64,000 nt of DNA from Prosthecobacter vanneervenii (GCF_014203095.1 NZ_JACHIG010000003.1:486677-550676), one strand, 5' to 3'; positions 8,652 through 17,727 are shown, counted from the first letter of the stretch. A program made the numbers and translations. The notes: generated by a model from the letters alone, not told the origin.

Positions 8652-9260
8652 ATGATTCACGGTGTGAACACCCGTGCTCTTCTTGTTTCTCTCCTTTTGC
8701 TTTTGGCCAACGCCAGCCTTGGCCGCGCCGATCAGTTTGTGCTGTTCGATGTCACCTTCACTTTCACTCAAGAGGACGCCCTCACCTCGAAGCCCAGCCA
8801 GTCGCACTATTACGTGAAAAGCGACCGACTGAATCCGTCGCGCCCCAAAGACTGGACCTCGCCTGTGGATTACAGAAACGGTACAGTGCACCTGCGTCTG
8901 GAGGTTCTCGAAAAGCCAGCGGGAGATCAGCCCACCTCCTGGAGTGTTTGCTACATCCCTTACAAGGGGCAGAACCACGGCTATGGCTGCATCGGCACCG
9001 GGCCCTACACCACCACTGGCGTGCATGAGAAGGACCTTTCCATGACCACCTTCTGGCAGAACAACGACATCCTCTGGGACCAGGGCATCAAAGAAATGCA
9101 CCTCGTGCTGAAGGACGATCACAACCTGCACGCCCACAAGCGCCCTGATCCCGAGAAGTTCTTTCCCACCAAGGTGCGCATGACGCTGATCCAGGTGTCC
9201 AAAGGCGCCACGTATGATCCGAAGCTGGTGCCTGAGCTGCAAGCAGCCAGCTCACGTTGA
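8652..9260 (+). CDS. Secreted protein of unknown function
   Basis: A 202-aa protein I do not recognise. It starts with MIHGVNTRALLVSLLLLLAN, a Sec signal cut near GRA/DQ. The mature chain is rich in aromatic and polar residues (FVLFDVTFTFTQEDAL, HYYVKSDRLNPSRPKDW, TSWSVCYIPYKGQNHGYG) and contains two Cys residues that could form a disulfide. The predicted character is beta-rich and soluble in the periplasm or outside. A later stretch, HNLHAHKRPDPEKFFPTKVR, carries several His and basic residues. The start was chosen for its signal peptide; an in-frame Met at 8493 would overlap the divergent neighbour. It converges on the sigma-factor gene with 10 bp between stops. Confidence 0.7.
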   Translation: MIHGVNTRALLVSLLLLLANASLGRADQFVLFDVTFTFTQEDALTSKPSQSHYYVKSDRLNPSRPKDWTSPVDYRNGTVHLRLEVLEKPAGDQPTSWSVCYIPYKGQNHGYGCIGTGPYTTTGVHEKDLSMTTFWQNNDILWDQGIKEMHLVLKDDHNLHAHKRPDPEKFFPTKVRMTLIQVSKGATYDPKLVPELQAASSR

Positions 9261-9270
9261 GCAAGGATTA

Positions 9271-10905
9271 TCAGCCCCTGCTTTCCTGCTCCCTGAGCTG
9301 CCGTGCCTTGCGCACCAGCAGTGCCAGCGGCAGGAACCAGACAAGGTTGAGAAGAGCCGCATACTTCACGGCCCATCGGGCAAACTGGAAGAAGGGACTC
9401 GACTTCATCGCAGCCTTGGCCACGGCATCGTTCACATGCTGCGCCACTGCCACCTCTCCCCAGGCATAGTGATGAGCTGCGGCAAGGCCGCCCTGCGCGG
9501 CCTCCCAGGCCACGACGCAGCCCCCATAGGCCTGCCAGCCAAGCGCACAGCCACCAATGGCCCACAGGCCAATCCCGAGGCCACCCCAGCATGCAGCTCC
9601 CACCGCCAGACCACCCAGTGAGATCAATCCCAGCGAGCAGGCCCCCACACTGATCGGAGCGATGGTGCAGGCACCGAAGGCACCGATCACACCCACGGCA
9701 AAATCCCCCATGGCAAACCATGCCTTCACAGGGCGGATGGGCTGGCCACGCTTTCTGCCCAGCCGCATGTGCACAAGTGGCAGGCCGAGAAACGTGAGTC
9801 TGCTGCGATATTCGAGGTGCGGCACACCCCATTTTCCCACGGGCAGACTGGCCGCCTCTGCTATCGCAGCTTCTGCGGACGCCACTTTTCGGCTCTGCCG
9901 CAGCGCCCATGTGATACCTCCGGCACAAAAGAGGACACATCCCGCCACCATGCCCGTCAGCAGTGTGACATACGCGGCTGGATGCTGGAGAGCAAGCCAC
10001 CTGCCATACACTATCAGCGCCACGGTGTAAGCGCAGAAAAACAGGATCGCCGCCAGGATCACCCGGAAGAATTTTTTGATCATTCTCTGCTCCTCCATGG
10101 AGCGTGCGCTGTCCATGCTGACCTTGTAGCCAACGCCTGCCGCCACAAAGGCCAGCAGCGGACTCAGCACCCCGTTTAGCAGGGCCAAGACCAGCGGTTT
10201 TCCACTCGCGCCGCCTTTGGCCAGCGTCATCCCGGCAGTAGCCGCTGAGGCAGACGTGGTGGCCAGCGGCAGAGCTGCCATAACGCAGCAGGTAAAGGCG
10301 GCCGTAGGCATGCTTTGTCGCAGGGTGTTGCCCAGCCTGCGTTCCACCTGCTCTGCCAGCATGGCGCGGCCACGCGCCAGCCGCTGCTTCACTGCGTCCT
10401 CGGAAATATCCAGAGACTCGGCCACTGCCGCCACGGATTCATTCTGGCGGTAGAAGAGCACCATGGGCTCGCGATAGGTCTCGGGCAGCGTTTGCAGCGT
10501 CCGCCAGAGCAGTGCACTCTCCTGCTCCTGGATCGCGCTTTCATCTGGTGCTGGTTCGGCGGATGCGGGATGTGTCGCGTCATCAATCTCGGCGGCCATC
10601 GCAGTGGGAGTGCGCTGCTGGCGGCGGTGGAAATTGTTGATCACATGACGTGCTATTCCGCAGAGCCAGCCACGGATGTTGCCCCTCTCGCGCAGGTTGC
10701 GGAGCTGCTGCCAGGCGGTGATGAAGGTCTCCTGCGCCAGGTCTTCGCTCACATGCACATTGCCACACGCGCTATAGGCCAGGCCACAGATGAGTGACTG
10801 GTGGCGCTCCACCAGACTGCCGAAGGCGCGGGTATCGCCCTGCAGGCTGAGTTCCACGAGCTGGGCATCGTCTGAAGTTCGGGGGATGAGAGTTGCAGTA
10901 TTCAT
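9271..10905 (-). CDS. ECF-type sigma factor fused to a membrane domain
   Basis: A 544-aa fusion. Residues 1-about 200 are an ECF sigma-70: region 2 contains DLAQETFITAWQQLRNLRER and GNIRGWLCGIARHVI, and region 4 contains LPETYREPMVLFYRQ and AAVAESLDISEDAVKQRLAR. The C-terminal part of about 340 aa has several hydrophobic segments (PLVLALLNGVLSPLLAFVAA, FFRVILAAILFFCAYTVALI, AAYVTLLTGMVAGCVLFCAG), a Gly-rich GG-x-A-x-G-like repeat stretch and a final membrane helix. The start at 10905 follows GGAGGGTGTC, a good ribosome-binding site, and is favoured over the ORF's upstream Met. It probably binds core polymerase while membrane-anchored, or must be released by cleavage. No separate anti-sigma gene is adjacent. 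Confidence 0.85.
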   Translation of the reverse strand: MNTATLIPRTSDDAQLVELSLQGDTRAFGSLVERHQSLICGLAYSACGNVHVSEDLAQETFITAWQQLRNLRERGNIRGWLCGIARHVINNFHRRQQRTPTAMAAEIDDATHPASAEPAPDESAIQEQESALLWRTLQTLPETYREPMVLFYRQNESVAAVAESLDISEDAVKQRLARGRAMLAEQVERRLGNTLRQSMPTAAFTCCVMAALPLATTSASAATAGMTLAKGGASGKPLVLALLNGVLSPLLAFVAAGVGYKVSMDSARSMEEQRMIKKFFRVILAAILFFCAYTVALIVYGRWLALQHPAAYVTLLTGMVAGCVLFCAGGITWALRQSRKVASAEAAIAEAASLPVGKWGVPHLEYRSRLTFLGLPLVHMRLGRKRGQPIRPVKAWFAMGDFAVGVIGAFGACTIAPISVGACSLGLISLGGLAVGAACWGGLGIGLWAIGGCALGWQAYGGCVVAWEAAQGGLAAAHHYAWGEVAVAQHVNDAVAKAAMKSSPFFQFARWAVKYAALLNLVWFLPLALLVRKARQLREQESRG

Positions 10906-10971
10906 GACACCCTCCAGTGGCCGCCGACTGCGCGGTGGTGACAAAAAATGATGCGCTTTTTTGCCCCGGCG

Positions 10972-11844
10972 TCAAACAACCGCCCGCTGCTGCAGCCACT
11001 CGATGCGCCGCGCCAGCTTCTCCTGACGGTCGGCATTAGGATTGGGGTAGAGAATGGGATACCAGGCGGTGATGACCGCAGCACGGGCGATGAGGCACTG
11101 CTGCAGTGTCCCGGCATCAATGACTCCGCCGGCTTCGCAATAGGCGTCGCAGATCTTTTTCACGGTATCGTGGTCTTGCTCCAGGATCTGCGCATTCCAG
11201 ATGATGGAGGCTACATCCCACTCTACCGGACCTGAGAAAGTGTCCTCCCAGTCAGTCCAGAGCAGACCGCGAGTGGTATTCATGAGATTGCCCATGTGGG
11301 CATCTCCATGCAGCGGCTGGTGGGGACGCTGGTTTAGCGCCTCGATAGAATGCGTCAGGTGATCCCGCAGCATCTGCTGAACGTCCTGCGCGAACAGCTC
11401 CCTATCGTGCAAGATGGCTAGACTTTCAGTGATGATGGCCAGATGCGGCAGCGGCTCGGCAAAGCGGCTCATGATGTCGTGGCACTGGCGGAGCGTACGA
11501 CCGATTTCCTGCGGATCGGGCTCGGTATCGATGCGGGTGACGAACTGCCAGAAGTTCATCGGATATCCCAGGTGCTCGTGCGGGCCGGGGGGCAGCTCCG
11601 CATGCAGGGGGATCACCGGAGCACCATTCGCGGTGAGATGATGCGCGATGGCATTTTCCCGCGCAAACCACTCCGTGCCCTGGCGCGGGCCGCCGGTGTC
11701 CTGCACCACACGTGCGACCAGTGTCCCTGTGAGGCGCAGCACGAGTGTGCTGCTGTTTTGCAGGATGTCGCAGCGGTCTGGCGTGATGCCATGGGCGATG
11801 GCGGTCTCAGTGGCGGCGCGGATGGGAAGAGCTGTCTCAGTCAT
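10972..11844 (-). CDS. Aminoglycoside-phosphotransferase-family kinase (APH fold)
   Basis: A 290-aa cytosolic kinase-like protein. The catalytic loop LHGDAHMGNLMNT and the metal-binding WTDWEDTFSGPVEWD are the APH/choline-kinase signatures (HGDxHxxN and DxE/D). The N-terminal lobe has RLTGTLVARVV. The substrate could be an aminoglycoside, homoserine, choline or a sugar; the sequence does not decide, and nothing indicates resistance. The gene lies 22 bp downstream of trmO and upstream of the sigma-factor gene on the same strand, so the three may share a transcript. Confidence 0.8.
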   Translation of the reverse strand: MTETALPIRAATETAIAHGITPDRCDILQNSSTLVLRLTGTLVARVVQDTGGPRQGTEWFARENAIAHHLTANGAPVIPLHAELPPGPHEHLGYPMNFWQFVTRIDTEPDPQEIGRTLRQCHDIMSRFAEPLPHLAIITESLAILHDRELFAQDVQQMLRDHLTHSIEALNQRPHQPLHGDAHMGNLMNTTRGLLWTDWEDTFSGPVEWDVASIIWNAQILEQDHDTVKKICDAYCEAGGVIDAGTLQQCLIARAAVITAWYPILYPNPNADRQEKLARRIEWLQQRAVV

Positions 11845-11866
11845 GAATGATGCAAGAGGCTAGCAC

Positions 11867-12541
11867 TCAACCCACCCATTCGCACGATTTCACGCGGGCT
11901 CCCGCCGTTGTTGCCGCCCAACGCACGCGCCATCCAGCGATCTCCGTGGCGTATTCCCGGGCATCGTCCTCGTGGTAGGCGGGCTGGGGTTGCAGGGCGA
12001 GTGATTCGTCGATGATCAGGCGCACATCATCTGGCACCCGGCTTTCGCAGTCCCACTGAACCGGCAGGCGCTGCGGAGCCACGTCTGCAAAGCCGCTGCG
12101 CGCCTCCGGGATGGAGTCGGCGTAGCGGATGTAGGGCTTGATATCGAGAATCGGGGTGCCATCCACCAAGTCCACACCGGATACAAAGAGTCGTGGGCCG
12201 GTGGTGCCTTCCAGCTCCACGCGGTCGAGCTTCACCACGCTCAAGGTCAGCCGGTTGGGGCGAAAGGGAGAGCGGGTGGCGAAGACACCGCGCTTTTGAT
12301 TTCCACCCAGCCGGGGAGGGCGCACGGTCAGAGATGTCGGCTCCTCCTGCACCAGATGAAACTGCGTGATGAGCCATAGGTGGCTGAACTCCTCGATGCC
12401 ACGCACCGCCTCGGCGCGGCGGTAGGCGGGCTCAAACTCGATGATGCCCCACGCACTGGGCACCAACCCGGGCTGGCGTGGCACGCCAAACTTGTCGGTG
12501 TAGCACGTGCGCAGCGTGGCGATGACATTGAGGGAAATCAT
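11867..12541 (-). CDS. trmO: tRNA m6t6A37 methyltransferase TrmO
   Basis: A 224-aa enzyme that uses S-adenosylmethionine to methylate t6A37 in threonine tRNA. The start at 12541 gives MISLNVIATLRTCYTDKFGV, the usual TrmO opening; the longer reading frame to 12616 adds residues not typical of the family and approaches the divergent gene. Family motifs are PRQPGLVPSAWG, FSHLWLITQFHL, GVFATRSPFRPNRLTLSVVK and DGTPILDIKPYIRYAD. The last two are the YaeB/TsaA-fold SAM-binding segments. The length fits the family. It diverges from the 12629 gene and is followed by the APH-type kinase. Confidence 0.92.
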   Translation of the reverse strand: MISLNVIATLRTCYTDKFGVPRQPGLVPSAWGIIEFEPAYRRAEAVRGIEEFSHLWLITQFHLVQEEPTSLTVRPPRLGGNQKRGVFATRSPFRPNRLTLSVVKLDRVELEGTTGPRLFVSGVDLVDGTPILDIKPYIRYADSIPEARSGFADVAPQRLPVQWDCESRVPDDVRLIIDESLALQPQPAYHEDDAREYATEIAGWRVRWAATTAGARVKSCEWVG

Positions 12542-12628
12542 GAGCCGAAAAGAGCGTGCGCTTTCCAGCACGCATCCATTTTCTTCAGCGATTGCTGAAA
12601 GCGGCAGGTACAGCATGTTGTCTTAACC

Positions 12629-13957
12629 ATGACCATGTCTGCCAAACGACTGCTTCCAGCCCTGCTGCTTCTCGCCGCCACCGCACATGCGGAAAAAATG
12701 AGCTGGCTGGAGAATGACCGCATCAAGCTCGGAGTGGATCTCGACCTGGGTGGAGCGATCACTTTTCTGGCCAGCACGAAGGATGGTGCGAATGTGATCA
12801 ACAACTACGACCTCGGGCGGCAGGTGCAGCTTTCGTTTTTCTCCGGCCCGGTGCCGTTTGAGGCCAATGGGCAGAAGCCCGCCGAGCACTGGCGGCACAT
12901 CGGGTGGAATCCGATTCAAACCGGCGACGACTTTAAAAACGCCAGCCGCATCCTGGCTCATGAAAACGATGGCAAGCACATCCACCTGAGCTGTGTGCCC
13001 CTGCAATGGCCGCTGAACAACGTGCCGGGGGAGTGCACCTTTGACTCCTGGCTGGAGCTGGACGGAGCTGTGGTGAAGGCACGTGCGCGGATCACCAACA
13101 CACGCAGCGACCACACGCAGTATGCGGCGCGACTGCAGGAGCTGCCTGCCGTGTATGCGAATGCCGCCTTTCCGCGCGTGGTCAGCTACACTGGCACCAA
13201 ACCGTTCACCGACGAAGCTTTCTCCGTGATGCCGAAGTCTCAGACCAAGCATCCATGGACCCTCTGGACGGGGACAGAAGGCTGGGCCGCGCTGCTGGAT
13301 GACAAAGACTACGGCCTTGGCCTCGTCACGCCGGGGCGAGTGCATTTCACCGGCGGCTTTGCGGGAAAGCCGGGCCCGAATGACACGCATGGAAACAGCA
13401 CAGGCTATCTGGCAGGCCAGGGGCAGGAGATTCTGGACCACAACATCGAGTATGAATTTCGCTACGAGCTCGTGCTCGGCACCGTGCAAGAGATCCGCGA
13501 GCGCGCCGCCACACATCGCACACCGGGAACGCCTGCGTGGATTTTCTCCGCAGACCGTCAGGGCTGGCACTACCAGAATGCCCAGGACACCGGCTGGCCA
13601 GTGAAGGACCACCTGCAGGTCCTGCTGGAGCAGGATGATCCGCAGCTCATCAGTCCGCTGACGTTCTGGCAGGCGGCAGAAGCACCTGCACTGGTCATCG
13701 ATGCCGCCTTTCATACCAGCCAAAAGCAGGGTGTGGTGATGCTGCAACCTCACGGCGCGAAGAGCTATGACCCGAAGACCGCCGCCACTTTTCCGTTGGT
13801 CGCTGATGGTGAGTTTCACCGCCATGTCATTCCATTGTCCTCGATCCCTGCCTACTCCGGAGCCATGGTGCGCCTGCGGATTGATCCGGTGGGCAGCGGT
13901 GAAGCCGGTGCATGGATGAAGGTGCGCAGCGTGCGGCTGGCGGCCTCGCCGGAGTGA
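12629..13957 (+). CDS. Secreted protein of unknown function, possible carbohydrate-acting
   Basis: A 442-aa protein with a Sec signal (MTMSAKRLLPALLLLAATAH, cleaved after AHA). I do not recognise the family with certainty. The mature part begins MSWLENDRIKLGVDLDLGGA and ITFLASTKDGANVINNYDLG, which resembles the aldose-1-epimerase/galactose-mutarotase beta-sandwich (R-IKLGVDL-GGAI-LS...N-DlGRqVQ-SF). The C-terminal 130 residues look like a second beta-rich, carbohydrate-binding-like module. It lies 51 bp upstream of a DUF1080 protein on the same strand, supporting a joint role in extracellular sugar metabolism. Divergent from trmO with 87 bp between starts. Confidence 0.65.
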   Translation: MTMSAKRLLPALLLLAATAHAEKMSWLENDRIKLGVDLDLGGAITFLASTKDGANVINNYDLGRQVQLSFFSGPVPFEANGQKPAEHWRHIGWNPIQTGDDFKNASRILAHENDGKHIHLSCVPLQWPLNNVPGECTFDSWLELDGAVVKARARITNTRSDHTQYAARLQELPAVYANAAFPRVVSYTGTKPFTDEAFSVMPKSQTKHPWTLWTGTEGWAALLDDKDYGLGLVTPGRVHFTGGFAGKPGPNDTHGNSTGYLAGQGQEILDHNIEYEFRYELVLGTVQEIRERAATHRTPGTPAWIFSADRQGWHYQNAQDTGWPVKDHLQVLLEQDDPQLISPLTFWQAAEAPALVIDAAFHTSQKQGVVMLQPHGAKSYDPKTAATFPLVADGEFHRHVIPLSSIPAYSGAMVRLRIDPVGSGEAGAWMKVRSVRLAASPE

Positions 13958-14008
13958 AGAGAAGCAAACATTTCACAAGAGACGGCCTGCTGAAGCGTTT
14001 AGTCGCAC

Positions 14009-14797
14009 ATGCACCGTACTCTTTTCTGCCTCCTTTCGCTCGCCATCACCCTGCCCCTCGCAGCCGAGGACAAGGCACCTGCCCCGCCTGAAGGTTTCAC
14101 TCCCATTTTCAATGGCAAAGACCTCAGCGGCTGGAGCGGCGGCAGCACCTGGTGGTCGGTCGAAGACGGCTGTCTGACCGGTGTCACCGACGGAAAGCTC
14201 GACTTCAACCGCTTCATCACCTGGAAGGAGGGGAAGGTGAAAAACTTCGAGCTTCGCGTGAAGGTGAAAGTCACCAAAGGCGGCAACAGCGGCCTGCAGT
14301 ATCGCGGTCAGGAACGCCCCGATCTCGGCGAGTGGGTCGTCACAGGGTATCAGTGCGATGTGGTGCCTGACAAAGACGACTACAACGGCATGCTCTACGA
14401 GGAGCGCGGCCGCCGCATTCTTGCCCACACCGGGGAGAAGGTCATCATCGACACCCAGGCCCAGCCCTGGGTGGTGGGCAAGCTGCCGATTCAAAGCTTT
14501 CCCTCCGAGCAGTGGCATGACTACCGAGTGCTGGTGGAAGGGAATCATCACCAGCACTGGATCGACGGTGTGCAGACGGTGGATGTGATCGACCTCGATG
14601 AAAAAGGCCGTGCGCTCGAAGGCGTCATCGCCGTGCAGGTGCATCGTGGTCCGCCCATGAAGATCCAGTACAAGGACTTCCTGCTCAAGCATCTTCCTGA
14701 CGATCTCCCCCTTGTCACGCCAGCCCAGGCCCCGGTGCCGACCGATGCTGTCAAAGTGGTGCCTCAAGGTGGACCGCCCAAGAAGGCGGCCAAGTAA
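14009..14797 (+). CDS. Secreted DUF1080 (3-keto-disaccharide hydrolase) protein
   Basis: A 262-aa exported protein with a signal (MHRTLFCLLSLAITLPLAAE). The DUF1080 signature is clear: GFTPIFNGKDLSGWSGG, WWSVEDGCLTG, FELRVKVKVTKGGNSGLQYR, WVVTGYQCDV and a late EQWHDYRVLVEGNHHQHW. Members of this family hydrolyse 3-keto-glycosides after oxidation by a GFO/IDH dehydrogenase, and are abundant in PVC bacteria. Here no dehydrogenase is adjacent. The final 30 residues are a Pro/Val-rich tail. It follows the 12629 gene by 51 bp and converges on the cytochrome gene with 12 bp between stops. Confidence 0.93.
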   Translation: MHRTLFCLLSLAITLPLAAEDKAPAPPEGFTPIFNGKDLSGWSGGSTWWSVEDGCLTGVTDGKLDFNRFITWKEGKVKNFELRVKVKVTKGGNSGLQYRGQERPDLGEWVVTGYQCDVVPDKDDYNGMLYEERGRRILAHTGEKVIIDTQAQPWVVGKLPIQSFPSEQWHDYRVLVEGNHHQHWIDGVQTVDVIDLDEKGRALEGVIAVQVHRGPPMKIQYKDFLLKHLPDDLPLVTPAQAPVPTDAVKVVPQGGPPKKAAK

Positions 14798-14809
14798 GCA
14801 CTCGAGAGA

Positions 14810-15142
14810 TCACTTCGCGCCGTAGGCGCTGGTCAGATAGTCGATCAGCGCCGCATTGTCCTCGGGCAGCGGCGCCGCGTACTTTTCCTTCATCTTCTTC
14901 ACCGTCGCCTCCCAGAACTTGCGGGGAAGAGGCGGCTGGGTGGTGACATATTCGGTGGAGTGGCAGGTGATGCAGAGGCTCTGCGCCAGTTCGGCACCCG
15001 TACCGGGCTTGTAGGTGCCGGTTTCCACCGGCCACACAAAGCTGGAAAAGTCAGGCTCACCAGCAACAGCGGCCTTGTCTGCGGAAAAAACGCAGGCGGC
15101 ACTGGCCACAGTGAAGAGCAGGCAGAGAAAAGTCTTGTTCAT
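14810..15142 (-). CDS. Small c-type cytochrome, likely SorB-like electron acceptor
   Basis: A 110-aa monoheme cytochrome c with a Sec signal (MNKTFLCLLFTVASAACVFS). The heme motif is CITCH (Cys57, Cys60, His61). The Met ligand cannot be assigned with certainty; one candidate lies in the helix WEATVKKMKEKYAAPLPED. It lies 31 bp downstream of the molybdopterin oxidoreductase gene, the sorA-sorB order known from sulfite:cytochrome c oxidoreductases, where it takes electrons from sulfite oxidation. The heme motif and context are seen; the partner role is inferred. Confidence 0.85.
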   Translation of the reverse strand: MNKTFLCLLFTVASAACVFSADKAAVAGEPDFSSFVWPVETGTYKPGTGAELAQSLCITCHSTEYVTTQPPLPRKFWEATVKKMKEKYAAPLPEDNAALIDYLTSAYGAK

Positions 15143-15173
15143 AATGCTGCGGAAAAAGGTGATGCGTGAATGA

Positions 15174-16388
15174 TCATGCCACTGTCACATGGGTGGTCTC
15201 CACCACATTGCGCATGTAGCCCTGAGGATTCCACAGCGGTTCCATGGCCTGGCTCTCGCCAATGCGGTTCACCGCACGCACTTTCAGTTCGCAGGGGCCT
15301 TTCTTTTGCGGCTTCCAGGCGAATGTCCAAGGACGAAAAGAGTAGCGGCCCAGATCCTTGCCCAGTTCGGCCGACTGCCAGGTGCGGCCGCCGTCGTCGG
15401 ACACCGCCACTTCGGTGATGCCTGCACCGTGATCAAAGGCGATGCCGCTGAGCTGTGTGACGACACCGGCCTGCACCTGCGCACCGTCCAGATGGCTGGT
15501 GAGGAAGGAACGCACTTTGAAGCGGGTGATGGGCACCGTGCTCGTGGGTGTGGTGCCCGGCTCCACACATCCGCCGGGCGTGGTGGCGATGCGGTAGCCC
15601 GTGGCCATGAAAAATCCGTCAAACACGTCCTTCACCACATTCAGCTCGTTGAGGTGCTTCACCCAGTAGGTGCCGTAGTAGCCTGGCACCACGAGGCGCA
15701 GGGGGTAGCCGTTCAGCAGCGGCAGCGGTTCACCGTTCATTTCATAGGCCAGGAGGATCTCGCCATCCAAGGCGTGATCCATTTCCAAGGCTTTGATGAA
15801 GTCCGGCGTCTGTGGCAGCACGGGAGTGTCCAGACCATTGCACACCACTTGTTTTGCTCCAGCCTGCACGCCGGCCTTGGCCAGCACATCTTTCAGCCGC
15901 ACGCCTCGCCAGCGGGCATTGCCCATGGCGCCGTTGCCCAGCTGGCCGCCGCCCACGCGTGGCTGGAAAAAGCCACGGCTGTTTCCTGAGCACTGGTTCA
16001 CCGCCACCACCTCGACCTGCTCATACTGCGTCTTGAGATCCTTGAGGGAAAGCTGCAGCGGCTTGTCCACCAGGCCCTTCACCTCCAGGCGGAAGGCGGC
16101 CGCATCCACGCTGCGCGGGACATTGGCCAGATGGTAACGCACGAAAAAGGCGTCGTTCGGTGTGATGACCTCTTTAAAGACCTCCATCGGAGTCTCGAGC
16201 TGCGGAGGGCGTGTGGTCAGCAGGATGAGCGGACGCTTCTGCGGGAACTGCATCATCTGGCGCTCTCCATTGGCAAAGGGCAGCGTGACCTTGCCAGCAG
16301 CCCCCGCTCTCCCCAGCCCCAATCCGGCCACTGCCGCACTGGCCTGCGAGAGAAACTGACGACGGGAGGAGCGGGCGTTTTGAATCAT
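15174..16388 (-). CDS. Tat-exported sulfite oxidase-family molybdoenzyme (SorA-like)
   Basis: A 404-aa enzyme of the sulfite oxidase molybdopterin family. It begins with a twin-arginine signal (SSRRQFLSQASAAVAGLGLG), so it folds with its cofactor before export. The molybdenum-ligand Cys133 lies in VAVNQCSGNSRGFF. The RWRGVRLKDVLAKAGV and GYPLRLVVPGYYG segments are typical of the Mo-domain. The C-terminal third is the Ig-like dimerisation domain (VSDDGGRTWQSAELG, RPWTFAWKPQKKGPCEL). It probably oxidises sulfite in the periplasm and passes electrons to the downstream cytochrome. A protein-methionine-sulfoxide reductase MsrP is unlikely because of the dimerisation domain and the cytochrome partner. 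Confidence 0.88.
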   Translation of the reverse strand: MIQNARSSRRQFLSQASAAVAGLGLGRAGAAGKVTLPFANGERQMMQFPQKRPLILLTTRPPQLETPMEVFKEVITPNDAFFVRYHLANVPRSVDAAAFRLEVKGLVDKPLQLSLKDLKTQYEQVEVVAVNQCSGNSRGFFQPRVGGGQLGNGAMGNARWRGVRLKDVLAKAGVQAGAKQVVCNGLDTPVLPQTPDFIKALEMDHALDGEILLAYEMNGEPLPLLNGYPLRLVVPGYYGTYWVKHLNELNVVKDVFDGFFMATGYRIATTPGGCVEPGTTPTSTVPITRFKVRSFLTSHLDGAQVQAGVVTQLSGIAFDHGAGITEVAVSDDGGRTWQSAELGKDLGRYSFRPWTFAWKPQKKGPCELKVRAVNRIGESQAMEPLWNPQGYMRNVVETTHVTVA

Positions 16389-16481
16389 GGCGGCTGGCAG
16401 ATGAAAAGAGTGACGCAGCTCTGAAGAACGGTCAATTCAGCAGCGTGCTAGAAACCAACGGTCCGCACGCCTGAAATTCTA

Positions 16482-17576
16482 TCAGCCAACAAGGCTCCAA
16501 GTCAGCTCCAGACTGAGCCCCACGGGCAGAGGGGTCACAGGACCGGCGGGCGTTTCCAGCAGCTCCATTTTTTGCGGGGCTTTTTCCATGGTGAATTTCT
16601 GCTGCGAAGCTGGGAAGCCGTAGAACGCAGGTCCATTCAGGCAGAGGAAATGCTCAAACATCGCCTGTCCCACCGCCGTGCTGAAATCCACGCCCGCTTC
16701 TTCAAACGCCATCGCATAGAGCTGCGGTGCGCAGCCGCCGGTGAAGCAGCCTGCTGCACAGCCGCAGGCGGTGGCCTTGGTGGTATGCGGAGCGCTGTCT
16801 GTGCCAGCAAAGAACTTTGCCTGCCCAGCTCGCGTCACGGCTTGGCGAAGCGCGGCGCGATCATCTTGAAACTTCACAATCGGCAGGCAGTAGAGGTGAT
16901 ATTTCAGCCCCTGGATCAGATGCCCCAGGGTGTAGAGCAGGTGCTGCGGTGTGATCGTCGCCCCCACATGCTCCGGTGCCGCCGCCACAAACTCCGCCGC
17001 CGTTCGTGTGGTGATGTGCTCGCACACAATCCTCAGCCTCGGATGCGCCTCCAGCAGGCGCGGCATGCGCTCCGTGTAGAACCGGGTCTCTGCATTCTGC
17101 TGGGCGTCGATGTAGTCCGGGCCGCTCAGCGCATGCTGCTCGCCGTGGATGCAGAGCACGATGCCGTGATCTTCCATCGCACGAAGTACCTCGCTGCCGA
17201 TCAGGTCGTCCATCGGCATGCCGTGCTCGGAGTTCGTGGTGCCGTGCGGCGGGTAGTATTTGCAGGCCCTCAGCAGTCCCGAAGCAGCGCCTTCAGCGAT
17301 CATCGCCGTCGTGGTCTGGCGCGTGAGATAGAGCGGCACGATGAGCTGCTCAAAGCTGGCAGCCCCTGCGGCGCGCAGCTCCGCCGAGTACCCCTCGATG
17401 GACCAGGCATCCGCCTGCGCAGGGCCGGACACCCGAGCCACTGGTGGCTGGGTATTGGGCATGGCCAGCGCGCCTGCGCAGCCCATATCCAGATGCGCCT
17501 TCACATAAGCCGCCATGGCCGGGCCCTGGCGGAAGTGGGTGTGCAGATCAAACCATTTAGGAAGAGTGATTGTCAT
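16482..17576 (-). CDS. pyrC: Dihydroorotase (class II)
   Basis: A 364-aa zinc amidohydrolase catalysing carbamoyl aspartate to dihydroorotate in pyrimidine synthesis. The start at 17576 gives MTITLPKWFDLHTHFRQGPA, matching the family; the longer frame runs into the divergent promoter region. Metal and active-site motifs are DLHTHFR (two His), LRACKYYPPHGTT (carbamylated Lys), IHGE, VCEHIT and AGTDSAPH. Length agrees with E. coli PyrC (about 348). carB, the enzyme for an earlier pathway step, lies about 4 kb away on the same strand but is not in the same operon. Confidence 0.95.
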   Translation of the reverse strand: MTITLPKWFDLHTHFRQGPAMAAYVKAHLDMGCAGALAMPNTQPPVARVSGPAQADAWSIEGYSAELRAAGAASFEQLIVPLYLTRQTTTAMIAEGAASGLLRACKYYPPHGTTNSEHGMPMDDLIGSEVLRAMEDHGIVLCIHGEQHALSGPDYIDAQQNAETRFYTERMPRLLEAHPRLRIVCEHITTRTAAEFVAAAPEHVGATITPQHLLYTLGHLIQGLKYHLYCLPIVKFQDDRAALRQAVTRAGQAKFFAGTDSAPHTTKATACGCAAGCFTGGCAPQLYAMAFEEAGVDFSTAVGQAMFEHFLCLNGPAFYGFPASQQKFTMEKAPQKMELLETPAGPVTPLPVGLSLELTWSLVG

Positions 17577-17727
17577 GGTCTTCCCATAGCGTGAGGTCTG
17601 AAGGTGGCAAGAAAGGAGCGCAAACACCTCGGATCTCTTCTCGGCGGTTTGGCGTGACTTCATGAGGGGAATGTGGCAAACACATGGCTGAAATTTAGCT
17701 CCGCTGAATCCAACCTTGTTTCCTCTC

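Noticed and set aside
10972..11844. Possible aminoglycoside-resistance gene
   Set aside because: Only the generic APH fold is evident; nothing points to an aminoglycoside substrate or to mobile context.
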